Shown: positions 1-12,588 of the stretch, piece after piece
Numbering within the stretch: position 1 is the first letter of the stretch
Layout: each line of letters starts with the position of its first letter
From: Desmodesmus armatus
Taxonomy: Eukaryota; Chlorophyta; Chlorophyceae; Sphaeropleales; Scenedesmaceae
Direction: 5' to 3'
NCBI GenBank assembly: GCA_007449985.2
Contig: VIIQ02000584.1
Span: 1 to 64,000 of the forward strand
Length of the DNA: 64,000 nucleotides
The notes under the pieces: model-generated
The model's database searches: none
Seen by the model: only the letters and a program-made list of their open reading frames with translations
Told to the model about the DNA's origin: nothing
Position numbers and translations under genes: made by a program

Positions 1-3000
1 CTGCAAGGTGATTTTGACCCCCCACACCCTGTCAGTCCAGGCTGCAGCCACAGGAATGGATGCTGCAGATACCCCACCAGCTGCATGTATGCCTCACCCC
101 CAGCCCATCCCCCTGTCCCCCAAAGCATGTGCAGCTTCAGCACAGAGAAGGCCAACTGGCAGCCAGCACCCCTGAAGCAAGTGGCAATTTCACCTCTGGA
201 AACACACACACAACAGGCCACAGGCTGGTGGAAGCTGAGCAGGCACCCCAAGGTTCCCACCGCCCCATCAATAAGAAGGTGTAGGCAGAGGAGCTAGGTG
301 CTTGGTGCTGGTGCGGCGTGCGGCTAAGGCTAAGGCTAGGCGCGCACGTGGCCATCAAACGGTGGGGAGGGAAGTCTCGATCGCCGGCTGCACGCACCAC
401 AAAACACCGCGCTGACCACCTTGGCCAACGCACAGCAGTAGTGCAATGGGAAAGCTGAGAAACGTTCAAATACCGAACATCAACGGAAACTGCTGCTGTC
501 TTGGGGTGACAGGGAATTTGTGTCGGTCGTAAAAACTTTTGTCCCTAAGTGTTGCGCCACACCCAGCCCCCCGGCACCCCCAACCCCTGCCGCCGCCCAT
601 TGCTGCCACCAACCCCTGTGGTAAGCTGTTGGTGCCAATCAGTAGCAGGTGCAGTGGTCTTATTTATGAATGTAAAACTGCTTGTCTTTGCTGCTGTTGC
701 AGCTGGCAGCTTTTCACCTCAACTTGGCTGACCCCCCACAGTGCACCCCTAAAACCTGCATTTTGCTTGTAGTATCTCACAAAGCAGCAGCAGCACAGCT
801 ACAAAGAGTGATTGGAAGCAGCACAGCGGGGAGCATCAGAAGCACACATGTGACAGCCTCAAGGGTTGTTGGTGGCTTTACCACTGGCAGAAGAAAACAG
901 TCACCCCGTGCGCCCATGTCACGCACCAAGTTGGTCAAAAGTGGCCAAAATCGAACATGCTTGCAATCAATCCAGCCACTCACAGGGGAAGCCAGCACAC
1001 CCATCACACCATGAGGGACAACAGCAGCCATATACCAACAGCAGGGTGCTGCCCCACCTCAGATGCAAGCACACCTTGCAGGGACCAATGAGGAAAGTCC
1101 ACCAGTGGCGCACACCTAGGACAAAAGTTTGTGCTCAATGTGACTGACACAGTAGCACTCACAAGCTAGAACATCAGCTTTGTCATTAGTACCCACCACC
1201 ACACAGCTGAAGAGGTGCACTACCAGAGCAGTTGCATGACAGGCTCTGCCAATCACTGCAACCATCAATGCATGCAAGTGCAACCCTGGGGGTGACCCCC
1301 TCAAAAAGTGCCTGAAACTGCAAGGTGATTTTGACCCCCACACCCTTCAGTCCAGGCTGCAGCCACAGGAATGGATGCTGCAGATAGCCCCACCAGCTGC
1401 ATGTATGCCTCACCCCCAGCCCATCCCCTGTCCCCCAAAGCCATGTGCAGCTTCAGCACAGAGAAGGCCAACCTGGCAGCCAGCACCCCTGAAAGCAAGT
1501 GGCAATTTCACCTCTGGAACACACACACAACAGGCCACAGGCTGGTGGAAGCTGAGCAGGCACCCCAAGGGTCCCACCGCCCCATCAATAAGGAAGGTGT
1601 AGGCAGAGGAGCTAGGTGCTTGGTGCTGGTGCGGCGTGCGGCTAAGGCTAAGGCTAGGCGCGCACGTGGCATCAACCGGGTGGGGGAGGGAAGTCTCGAT
1701 CGCCGGCTGCACGCACCACAAAACACCGCGCTGACCACCTTGGCCAACGCACAGCAGTAGTGCAATGGGAAAGCTGAGAAACGTTCAAATACCGAACATC
1801 AACGGAAACTGCTGCTGTCTTGGGGTGACAGGGAATTTGTGTCGGTCGTAAAAACTTTTGTCCCTAAGTGTGCGCCACACCCAGCCCCCCGGCACCCCCA
1901 ACCCCTGCCGCCGCCCATTGCTGCCACCAACCCCTGTGGGTAAGCTGTTGGTGCCAATCAGTAGCAGGTGCAGTGGTCTTATTTATGAATGTAAAACTGC
2001 TTGTCTTTGCTGCTGTTGCAGCTGGCAGCTTTTCACCTCAACTTGGCTGACCCCCCACAGTGCACCCCTAAAACCTGCATTTTGCTTGTAGTATCTCACA
2101 AAGCAGCAGCAGCACAGCTACAAAGAGTGATTGGAAGCAGCACAGCGGGGAGCATCAGAAGCACACATGTGACAGCCTCAAGGGTTGTTGGTGGCTTTAC
2201 CACTGGCAGAAGAAAACAGTCACCCCGTGCGCCCATGTCACGCACCAAGTTGGTCAAAAAGTGGCCAAAATCGAACATGCTTGCAATCAATCCAGCCACT
2301 CACAGGGGAAAGCCAGCACACCCATCACACCATGAGGGACAACAGCAGCCATATACCAACAGCAGGGTGCTGCCCCACCTCAGATGCAAGCACACCTTGC
2401 AGGGACCAATGAGGAAAGTCCACCAGTGGCGCACACCTAGGGACAAAAGTTTGTGCTCAATGTGACTGACACAGTAGCACTCACAAGCTAGAACATCAGC
2501 TTTGTCATTAGTACCCACCACCACACAGCTGAAGAGGTGCACTACCAGAGCAGTTGCATGACAGGCTCTGCCAATCACTGCAACCATCAATGCATGCAAG
2601 TGCAACCCTGGGGGTGACCCCCTCAAAAAGTGCCTGAAACTGCAAGGTGATTTTGACCCCCACACCCTTCAGTCCAGGCTGCAGCCACAGGAATGGATGC
2701 TGCAGATAGCCCCACCAGCTGCATGTATGCCTCACCCCCAGCCCATCCCCCTGTCCCCCAAAGCCATGTGCAGCTTCAGCACAGAGAAGGCCAACCTGGC
2801 AGCCAGCACCCCTGAAAGCAAGTGGCAATTTCACCTCTGGAACACACACACAACAGGCCACAGGCTGGTGGAAGCTGAGCAGGCACCCCAAGGGTCCCAC
2901 CGCCCCATCAATAAGGAAGGTGTAGGCAGAGGAGCTAGGTGCTTGGTGCTGGTGCGGCGTGCGGCTAAGGCTAAGGCTAGGCGCGCACGTGGCATCAACC

Positions 3001-5796
3001 GGTGGGGGAGGGAAGTCTCGATCGCCGGCTGCACGCACCACAAAACACCGCGCTGACCACCTTGGCCAACGCACAGCAGTAGTGCAATGGGAAAGCTGAG
3101 AAACGTTCAAATACCGAACATCAACGGAAACTGCTGCTGTCTTGGGGTGACAGGGAATTTGTGTCGGTCGTAAAAACTTTTGTCCCTAAGTGTGCGCCAC
3201 ACCCAGCCCCCCGGCACCCCCAACCCCTGCCGCCGCCCATTGCTGCCACCAACCCCTGTGGGTAAGCTGTTGGTGCCAATCAGTAGCAGGTGCAGTGGTC
3301 TTATTTATGAATGTAAAACTGCTTGTCTTTGCTGCTGTTGCAGCTGGCAGCTTTTCACCTCAACTTGGCTGACCCCCACAGTGCACCCCTAAAACCTGCA
3401 TTTTGCTTGTAGTATCTCACAAAGCAGCAGCAGCACAGCTACAAAGAGTGATTGGAAGCAGCACAGCGGGGAGCATCAGAAGCACACATGTGACAGCCTC
3501 AAGGGTTGTTGGTGGCTTTACCACTGGCAGAAGAAAACAGTCACCCCGTGCGCCCATGTCACGCACCAAGTTGGTCAAAAAGTGGCCAAAATCGAACATG
3601 CTTGCAATCAATCCAGCCACTCACAGGGGAAAGCCAGCACACCCATCACACCATGAGGGACAACAGCAGCCATATACCAACAGCAGGGTGCTGCCCCACC
3701 TCAGATGCAAGCACACCTTGCAGGGACCAATGAGGAAAGTCCACCAGTGGCGCACACCTAGGGACAAAAGTTTGTGCTCAATGTGACTGACACAGTAGCA
3801 CTCACAAGCTAGAACATCAGCTTTGTCATTAGTACCCACCACCACACAGCTGAAGAGGTGCACTACCAGAGCAGTTGCATGACAGGCTCTGCCAATCACT
3901 GCAACCATCAATGCATGCAAGTGCAACCCTGGGGGTGACCCCCTCAAAAAGTGCCTGAAACTGCAAGGTGATTTTGACCCCCACACCCTTCAGTCCAGGC
4001 TGCAGCCACAGGAATGGATGCTGCAGATAGCCCCACCAGCTGCATGTATGCCTCACCCCCAGCCCATCCCCCTGTCCCCCAAAGCCATGTGCAGCTTCAG
4101 CACAGAGAAGGCCAACCTGGCAGCCAGCACCCCTGAAAGCAAGTGGCAATTTCACCTCTGGAACACACACACAACAGGCCACAGGCTGGTGGAAGCTGAG
4201 CAGGCACCCCAAGGGTCCCACCGCCCCATCAATAAGGAAGGTGTAGGCAGAGGAGCTAGGTGCTTGGTGCTGGTGCGGCGTGCGGCTAAGGCTAAGGCTA
4301 GGCGCGCACGTGGCATCAACCGGGTGGGGGAGGGAAGTCTCGATCGCCGGCTGCACGCACCACAAAACACCGCGCTGACCACCTTGGCCAACGCACAGCA
4401 GTAGTGCAATGGGAAAGCTGAGAAACGTTCAAATACCGAACATCAACGGAAACTGCTGCTGTCTTGGGGTGACAGGGAATTTGTGTCGGTCGTAAAAACT
4501 TTTGTCCCTAAGTGTGCGCCACACCCAGCCCCCCGGCACCCCCAACCCCTGCCGCCGCCCATTGCTGCCACCAACCCCTGTGGGTAAGCTGTTGGTGCCA
4601 ATCAGTAGCAGGTGCAGTGGTCTTATTTATGAATGTAAAACTGCTTGTCTTTGCTGCTGTTGCAGCTGGCAGCTTTTCACCTCAACTTGGCTGACCCCCC
4701 ACAGTGCACCCCTAAAACCTGCATTTTGCTTGTAGTATCTCACAAAGCAGCAGCAGCACAGCTACAAAGAGTGATTGGAAGCAGCACAGCGGGGAGCATC
4801 AGAAGCACACATGTGACAGCCTCAAGGGTTGTTGGTGGCTTTACCACTGGCAGAAGAAAACAGTCACCCCGTGCGCCCATGTCACGCACCAAGTTGGTCA
4901 AAAAGTGGCCAAAATCGAACATGCTTGCAATCAATCCAGCCACTCACAGGGGAAAGCCAGCACACCCATCACACCATGAGGGACAACAGCAGCCATATAC
5001 CAACAGCAGGGTGCTGCCCCACCTCAGATGCAAGCACACCTTGCAGGGACCAATGAGGAAAGTCCACCAGTGGCGCACACCTAGGGACAAAAGTTTGTGC
5101 TCAATGTGACTGACACAGTAGCACTCACAAGCTAGAACATCAGCTTTGTCATTAGTACCCACCACCACACAGCTGAAGAGGTGCACTACCAGAGCAGTTG
5201 CATGACAGGCTCTGCCAATCACTGCAACCATCAATGCATGCAAGTGCAACCCTGGGGGTGACCCCCTCAAAAAGTGCCTGAAACTGCAAGGTGATTTTGA
5301 CCCCCACACCCTCAGTCCAGGCTGCAGCCACAGGAATGGATGCTGCAGATAGCCCCACCAGCTGCATGTATGCCTCACCCCCAGCCCATCCCCCTGTCCC
5401 CCAAAGCCATGTGCAGCTTCAGCACAGAGAAGGCCAACCTGGCAGCCAGCACCCCTGAAAGCAAGTGGCAATTTCACCTCTGGAACACACACACAACAGG
5501 CCACAGGCTGGTGGAAGCTGAGCAGGCACCCCAAGGGTCCCACCGCCCCATCAATAAGGAAGGTGTAGGCAGAGGAGCTAGGTGCTTGGTGCTGGTGCGG
5601 CGTGCGGCTAAGGCTAAGGCTAGGCGCGCACGTGGCATCAACCGGGTGGGGGAGGGAAGTCTCGATCGCCGGCTGCACGCACCACAAAACACCGCGCTGA
5701 CCACCTTGGCCAACGCACAGCAGTAGTGCAATGGGAAAGCTGAGAAACGTTCAAATACCGAACATCAACGGAAACTGCTGCTGTCTTGGGGTGACA

Positions 5797-6052
5797 CCGC
5801 ATCATTCCATGCTCTATGCCTTGCCCATGGACAGTGCTTAGCTTGCTTCATGTCATGTGCATGCATGCCCCTTGCTAAACCCTTGTTGTGCCCATAGGTG
5901 TCCACTGTCCTGTCACTGAACCTGACTGAAGTTTTGGTGGCGCCTATGTTACTTTGGGGGGCATAATGGATTGGTGTGCCCGGTTGCCAATGGTCGGCAG
6001 CTTAAGTCCCGAATTGACGGGGCCTCTTGTAACAAATCACACACACACACAC
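5797..6052 (+). mobile_element. Short insertion with AC-repeat tail in the last array unit
   Basis: This 256-bp segment is absent from the other four array units. It is flanked by the 9-bp direct repeat GGGGTGACA (5788-5796 and 6053-6061), which is single-copy in the other units, so it is a target-site duplication. The 3' end is an (AC)n tail. There is no coding capacity. Size, tail and target duplication fit a SINE or a truncated non-LTR element. I did not find clear pol III boxes. Confidence 0.75.
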
Positions 6053-6079
6053 GGGGTGACAGGGAATTTGTGTCGGTCG

Positions 6080-6521
6080 GTTTGCGGGTAGTTAGGCATT
6101 GAGCTTCTGCATGTGGTGACATGTGAGTTGCTGGCTGCTGTGTGACTTCTATCCTGCTGGCTTGTGAACAGTGCAGCGACTGGTGGTGTCGGTGAAGTTG
6201 CCCCCACGTGCGCCCACTGCAACATGTGGGAGTGTTTTGTGGCTCGCAGCTGTGTGTTCGCTGTTTTCTGTTCCGTCCGCCCTTTCTTGTCGCAACCCTG
6301 CAGGTGCGAGAAGCAGTGCCGTTGGCGCCATTCAGTCCTTCCAGTGTATTATATCTCTGTGTTCGCAATCTGGAAGCACACTGAGTGTGCGTGACAAGCT
6401 TTTGATGGTGGGGTTTGTCCGAACGGCCCCCTTCCGTGCTGGTTGTGTCCATCCGTGGCTGGGTTCAGTTGCAACGTAGTTGCTTGAGAAACCCGTGTAA
6501 CACCTTCATTCATTCATTCAT
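6080..6521 (+). mobile_element. Short insertion with CATT tail, SINE-like
   Basis: This 442-bp insertion interrupts the same array unit. It is flanked by a 13-bp direct repeat TTTGTGTCGGTCG (6067-6079 and 6522-6534) that is single-copy in the other units. Its 3' end is a run of CATT units, a tail type seen in some non-LTR elements of volvocine algae. No reverse transcriptase is encoded, so it is a SINE or a 5'-truncated LINE. It lies just 3' of the AC-tailed element; the order of insertion cannot be told. Confidence 0.8.
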
Positions 6522-6558
6522 TTTGTGTCGGTCGTAAAAACTTTTGTCCCTAAGTGTA

Positions 6559-7581
6559 CAGAGTGCATTTTTGTACGCAGTAGGTTGCTGGCAGTCCTGT
6601 GTGCACTGCATCGATGAGGTGCTGCACTTTCACACTGTCAGGTCAGCTTGATGTCATATTGGATCTGACAAATCTGACAGACAGTTGCAATCATGGCATT
6701 TTGCTTGCTTGCTTTTGTATGAAGATGGTTTCAATGTGTCAGGGCATCAGGTGTGGTTGGTTGGCGGATGATTGTGGTTGTTGGTGGCTAGTTGCAGTAG
6801 GTATCTGCAGTGCTATGTTTCCTTGCAGTTGCTGGCTGGCGCTTGTCCATGAATGAACCACTTACAAGCATGATGGTCGTGTGCCAACAGCAGCACCAAG
6901 TTCGGTTGGATACACAGCTGGTACTTGTGAGGTGTAAAACTGTATTTACGATGTGCACCGCAGTGTGCAAGCCCTCGTGAACTTTCATTTTTTTGCAATC
7001 ATGACTTCCATGCTGTATAAGTAACCCGCAAATACATGGCCTGCAAAAATGTTGAATGACTGCCCTGGGCAAACGACACTGCACTGCCAGCTGCACTGGC
7101 TCAAGCAGAGCACCACATGAACTAGAGATAGAGCCATCTGGCCTGCAAATGCCTACAACGATGTAACTTCCACAGTGCATTTAGCAGAAGGTAATGTGGG
7201 TGAATGGCCCATTCACGGCACTAGACGGCGACCCAGATGCTCGAGATGTGTCAAAGTTTTGGGCACAATTATGCAAGGTTGCGGCCAACATTACTTCTTG
7301 TGGGTAACAAAAAACCCACAGCAACAACCAACAGCAGTGTGTTTGGCCTTGAAATCACACTTGATACGTGCACACCTACAACGTCCTTCATGCCCATGTA
7401 CAGTTGATGCAGACTGAATCATCTGCATCCCATGCCAGATGCATGCGCGTCTGCTATGAGTTGCGCGCAACTGGGTGGATCACACAGCGACTGCAAGCGA
7501 CACCAGCATGCAACAAAGAACCTTCTCAATGTGGGCGCTGCCCAAAGCACAAACACGCAGTTGCCCCATCGCAGGTTCAGT
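6559..7581. other. Region without a recognisable gene
   Basis: This lies between the array and the 3' end of the membrane-protein gene. Only short unrelated open frames are present. Part of it probably holds the 3' untranslated region of the minus-strand gene ending at 7582. Confidence 0.4.
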
Positions 7582-10500
7582 CTACACGCAGCACCCTGCA
7601 CGACCCCGACGCCCACGGCCCCTGCCCCTCCCAGACTTTGAGTGCCCTGCACACTCCATTCCCCGCTTCACAACCCACAGAATCCCGGACTTGACCATGC
7701 TGTAAGCGGCAACACACCAGCCCTTGACAGCCGGCACCAGCTTCCACACGCACCAGGCCACAAACACAATGTTCACGATTAGCACCAGCACAGCGATCGC
7801 AATGCGCAGCCTCAGTGCCGTGGTCTCCTGAATGTCATAGGCAAACATGGCCAACGCACCCAGAGTAGTGGCCGCCAGGCAGCAGGTTGAGACCATGTGC
7901 ATGCGGTGCAGGGTGGGGAAGGCGTAGGGCTGATACACAACCTGCAGAGCCGCACTGACCAAGAACACCATGTGCAGACTCAGCACAGCAAAGTAGCGCT
8001 CCATGGGGATCGCAAACACAGAAATGACTGTGAGCACCACAGTGCGTGCAGCCCACACAGCCTCCCACCACATGCGCTCAGGCTTGTAGCTGCGGTATAT
8101 GAAGCCAAAATGCTCGCGGAAGTTGTCCTCGTCAGCTTTAGCACGACACAGGAACAGCCCCAAGCCCATAGCGACAGGGACAATGATGCACCACAACAGG
8201 ACGGAAGGCACACCCAATCCCAGTGCCCATCCCCTGTGATACCCAGCAAAGCACTGCTGTGTGATGTCACTGACCCAATAGCCAGCTGTGTGGTTGAGGG
8301 GGGCGCTCGCACCTGGCGGCAACTGCACCTCAGGCGGGACCCGGTCGATGCGCAAGCACGCAAAGAAGCTCAGCAAAGCCCTCAGTAGGGTTGGGTAGGC
8401 GTAGAAGGCCACCACCAGCAGCGTGACGGGCAGCTTGCGCGCAACTGACGAAGCAGGCTGCTGAGTTGCACCCTCCTTTGGCCGGCACACAAGCGGCACG
8501 ACCCACCGCACAAGCGCCCAAGCCAGCCACAACAGCGCCACAACCGCCAAGAGCACCACAGGAGCAAAGAAGTACACCAGTTGCCTCTGCATCGCAAGGG
8601 GCAGCTTGCCTTGAGGGAAGTAGTGGTGTAGCCAGCAGTCAAGAGACAGGGGCTGGCCCGAACCCATAGCAAACACAACATTCACAGCCTGGAACCAGCG
8701 CTGAAGGTCAAACAACGGCCAAGCCACCGACACACCGCCAATCAGCACTGTGTACTGAAGGAACAGCACCAGCACCTTGATGTAGTCAGTAGCAAGGACG
8801 GCTTTGTTGCCTTTCAGGTTATCCCTCCAAGTAGTGTACACCGTCGCCACTGCAAAAATCACACATGCAGAACTCATCAACAGATACAACCCAAGCTGCA
8901 CCTTGGGCAGCATGCACTTGCCACACCGGAAGGGGCTCAGCATGCCATACCACGGGAGTTGGCAGGCACCACACACGGGGCCTGTGTACCCCTCATTGCA
9001 CACATTAGCAGGCGTGGTGTAGTTGCATGCTGTCGTGGACAGCGGGCAACTGTGCATCTGAACAGAGGTTGGGGCTGACGACCAATAGCCGGGCAAAGGC
9101 TGCACAAGGCTCCCTCCAGAGCAGTTGCCATTGCGAGGGCATGGCTCACAAGATGCATTGGTGAAGCTGAAAGTGTGTTGGGGGCAGCAAACACACATGT
9201 CATGCTGCTGGATCTCCCCTGCTGGGCAAGTTGAGTACCCCAGATACACACCCACACCGCACTTTGTCAAGCCACCAGCACGTGGCAGATGTAGCGTAGA
9301 GTCGTCAAAGGCTGCTATGGTGCTCCCAACATAGCCCTTGCCAACAGAGTTGTCAGCAAACACCACACTGTCATCAGCACGGAGTCTACCATACCTTAGC
9401 AGCACCACCCCACCGCCCGAGCTGTTGAGAGCTGAGTTGTGCAACAACAAAGTGTAGCCGACAAGCTCAACACTGCCATTGCCAGCCACAGCCACCCCAC
9501 CACCAGCAGAACCAAAGCTTGTGTTGTTGGTGACAATGCTGTTGCTGATGGTGACGGATGAATAACTGCTTGGCACCCTGGACTTGGCTTCCACAATGCC
9601 CTCATCATAGTCGTAGTCATGCACCCCCTCTACATCAGCAACAACAACACGCCCACGTGCATCAAATACACGTTCGCCATCAACACGACGCCCAAATGCA
9701 TTAAAGACACTGTCGCCTGTATCAACCTCAATGCCACCACCAACACCACCCATACACGAGTTGTTCGAGATCGTACTATGGTTGCTGATGACAACATGGG
9801 AACTTGACCCGACAGACAGCCCCCCACCTGAACCATTGAGTGCCCTGTTGCCATGCACCCTGCTGCCACCAGTGAGTGCCGCGTTGGAACTCTCAAAAAC
9901 AAACCCCCCACCACTTGCCGCTGCTGTGTTGCCTTGCACCCTGCTACCACCAGTGAGTGTCACAGTGGCACTCCTGACACACAGCCCCCCACCACTGGAC
10001 CCAGCAGTGTTGCCTTGCACACTGCTGCCATCAGCGAGGGTCACACTGGCGCCTTCCCATACATAAAGCCCCCCACCATCCCCGCTGGCTGCATTACTGT
10101 GTACACTGCTGCCTCCAGCTAGTGTCACATTAGCATTGATAACATATAAACCCCCACCGGCAGCATACAAGTAGGCACTGGCAGTGCCATCAGGATTCAG
10201 CCTTCCACTCATCCCAGCCGTATTGGCCGTCACATTGCTGTTGCCATCCACCCTCAATGTTGCCTGCTCCGCAACAATCACCCCACCACCGTTGCCACTG
10301 GCGTTGTTCCCATACACCTTGCTGCTGCCCGTGATGGTGACATGTCCTCCGTCTATAATAACACCACCACCTACTCCCTCAACAGAGTTGTTGGCTATGG
10401 TGCTGGCAACCAACAGCAGGTGTGCCTTGCCATACACATCAAGAGGCGTGTATCTGTTCCTGCTGAATTCGCTGTTGCGCACCTCCACCCTGCTGTCACC

Positions 10501-11084
10501 CACCACACACACCACCGTGGCAGCGACATCGTCCACAAAAACGTCCCGCACCCATGACACACTGCTGTGCGTGAGCACCAGCCTCCCAGCACAAATTGTC
10601 ACCATGCACTCATAGATTTCGGGAACTTGTTTGCAGCTGCTGGCGATGGCCACTCCCAAGAAGTTTGCTTTGTGGGCCGTCATGTGTGGTGGCGTGAGTG
10701 TAATGGTGGGCTGGGGTCCCGTGCACCTCATGCCGGCACGCAGAATGCGGCCCCCACCACCAAGGATGTACAGGCTGCACTCCGCTGCTGCGGCTCCTGT
10801 TGCAGCTGCTGCTTCTCCTGCTCCCACTGCTGCTGCTGCTGGTGCCGGGCTGCTGTTCTGTGGCTGTGCACCAAGCGTGATGGCCCAGCAGGAGAGGAGG
10901 ACGAGCCAGCCAACAGCCCTGGCATTGCTGCAGGCAGTGGCAGCAGAAGCAATAAAGCATCACAAGCATAGCAACATGCAGTACGTGTAGCATCATGCAG
11001 TGCTGCTGCAGTCAGCGTTTGCTTCAGCAGTACCTTTGGCAGGGCTACTCACAGGGCTATATGTTGGTTGATGAAAAACGTCAT
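7582..11084 (-). CDS. Beta-helix repeat, Cys-rich, multi-pass membrane protein
   Basis: The model has two exons, 11084-11053 (start codon at 11084) and 10927-7582, joined by GTGAGT...CAG in matching phase 2; it encodes 1125 residues. The short first exon supplies the only in-frame ATG and gives a hydrophobic signal or anchor segment (GWLVLLSCWAITLG, about residues 15-30). Residues about 80-550 are Gly/Asn-rich repeats with GNTAxxxGGG-like steps, typical of right-handed parallel beta-helix surface proteins. A Cys-rich juxtamembrane block follows (about 560-680; CPRNGNC, GYTGPVCGACQ), then about nine hydrophobic segments to about residue 1085 and a short Arg/Gly-rich basic tail. This order resembles large surface membrane proteins of protists and algae whose function is not established. 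The first exon is the least certain part. Confidence 0.82.
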
Positions 11085-12296
11085 CAAGCAATCAGGGAGG
11101 TACACATAACACAGAAGCTCATTGCCGCTCCCTGACTGACTGGCATAACTGGCACTGGGGGTGACAGGAGCGGACCAGGCAGAACAACAACCTGACATCT
11201 CGCTGTGCATGATGCAGCTGTTGTTCTCTCAGGCAAACCTGCCGCGCTTGAAAGGGCCCATCGCTGTCCGACACCACAAGAGCAGAAGCGCCCTCTCTGT
11301 GATCCAACAGCAGTGCCGACCAGCTCACACAAGCCGACCAGCTCAGCACTACTGTGCACGACCTTTAGCAGCCTGAGGTCCGCGATGACTTGCTTGCTTG
11401 TGCCGTGAGCGGCGATGCTGGGTTTTTCAGCACTCAGTCTGGAGGCCCAGAACTTCATGAGGCATACTTGTACGCGCACTTGTAGGTATGGAACCGCATG
11501 TGGTGGAGCATTAAAAACACTTGGGCTTTGAAGGCACGTATGTTGTGGCTGATCGTGAGACACAGGTTTGAACCCTAGCCTGGGTGACCACCAATGGTGA
11601 TCACCAATAGCAGGACTTGAAGAGTCCTGTGATCACCAGAGGTAGTGGAATCAGACAGCAAAGACAGAAGCAGCGATCAATGGGCTGAAGTATTTTAGTA
11701 CCCACAGCACCTCCTGCTGCTGCTGGTGGTGTGGGCCGGATGGAAGTCAGGGTTATGGGATGGCACGCCGGCTCTCCAATGGCAGACATGCACTGCAGGA
11801 AACAGTTTGCACTGTACTGCACTGCGTTGTGCCTCGATGTACTGGAGCATGCTTGACATACGTGCTGTGCAGCTGCGCTCAGGCCGTAGCAGTTCACACC
11901 GAAGCAGTAGCTGTGCTATAGCACAGTAGTAGCCGTACTGCACCAGAGCCTGCAGCCATGTTGCTTACCAGCCCAAATATTACAGTGCAGCTCTGTACAG
12001 CGCAGTTCACGGCCTGGCAGGCAACACACATCATTCACACTAGCCAGTGAGCCAGGGGCGCATGAGGTCCCATCCCTTGTCACACCCTTAGTCGTTCAGG
12101 TCAAAACCATTCACAGTTGCTCTGGACGCGATCGGGACTCATGAGGCAACTGCAACAAGACTACTGTTGGTGGCACTTGACAGACTGTGCCAATGAAAAT
12201 AGGCACATCAAGCATCCCATCCCCCCTGCCTTTCATGCATCTTACAAGAGTGCCATCACATATGAACAACCAACCCAGCCTAGAAAGCTGCTACTG
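11085..12296. other. Intergenic region, nothing coding recognised
   Basis: This separates the 5' end of the membrane-protein gene from the 3' end of the YqeY gene, both on the minus strand. A TGTAA motif on the minus strand at 12246-12242 lies about 50 bases beyond the YqeY stop; green algae use TGTAA as a poly(A) signal, so it may be that gene's. Nothing else stands out. Confidence 0.4.
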
Positions 12297-12543
12297 CTAC
12301 TGCTTCTGTGTCAACGCCGCCTTGACAAGTTCACTTATCGTCTTGTTGTCAGCCGCCCCTGCCGTCTTTGCTGTCACCAGCTTCATGACTGCACCCATCT
12401 GCTTGACAGATGTCGCACCAACCTCTGCCACTGCTGCTGTTACGATGCTTTGCACCTCCTCCCTGCTCAGCTGCTGTGGCAGGTAGGCTTGGAGGACCTG
12501 TAGCTCTGCTGCTTCTTTGTCAGCTAGATCCGTACGGCCACCT

Positions 12544-12588
<45 letters not shown>

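Larger units (their letters stand above)
1..6558. repeat. Tandem array of about 1.32-kb units
   Basis: Units begin at 1, 1318, 2640, 3961 and 5284, so the periods are 1317, 1322, 1321 and 1323 bp. The copies are nearly identical and differ mainly by single-base indels. The fifth unit is partial: it runs to about 5796, resumes at 6061-6079 and again at 6522-6558 around two insertions, then diverges after the shared 'ccctaagtgt'. Long open frames occur on both strands in each unit, but the indels break them differently from unit to unit and no protein family is recognisable. I read this as a satellite-like array rather than a gene family. The left end lies outside the window, so the copy number is a minimum. 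Confidence 0.93.

Noticed and set aside
2508..5687. Minus-strand frames of 178-247 residues within the tandem array
   Set aside because: They are shadows of the repeat. Single-base indels give a different frame in each unit, and no family or codon pattern supports coding.
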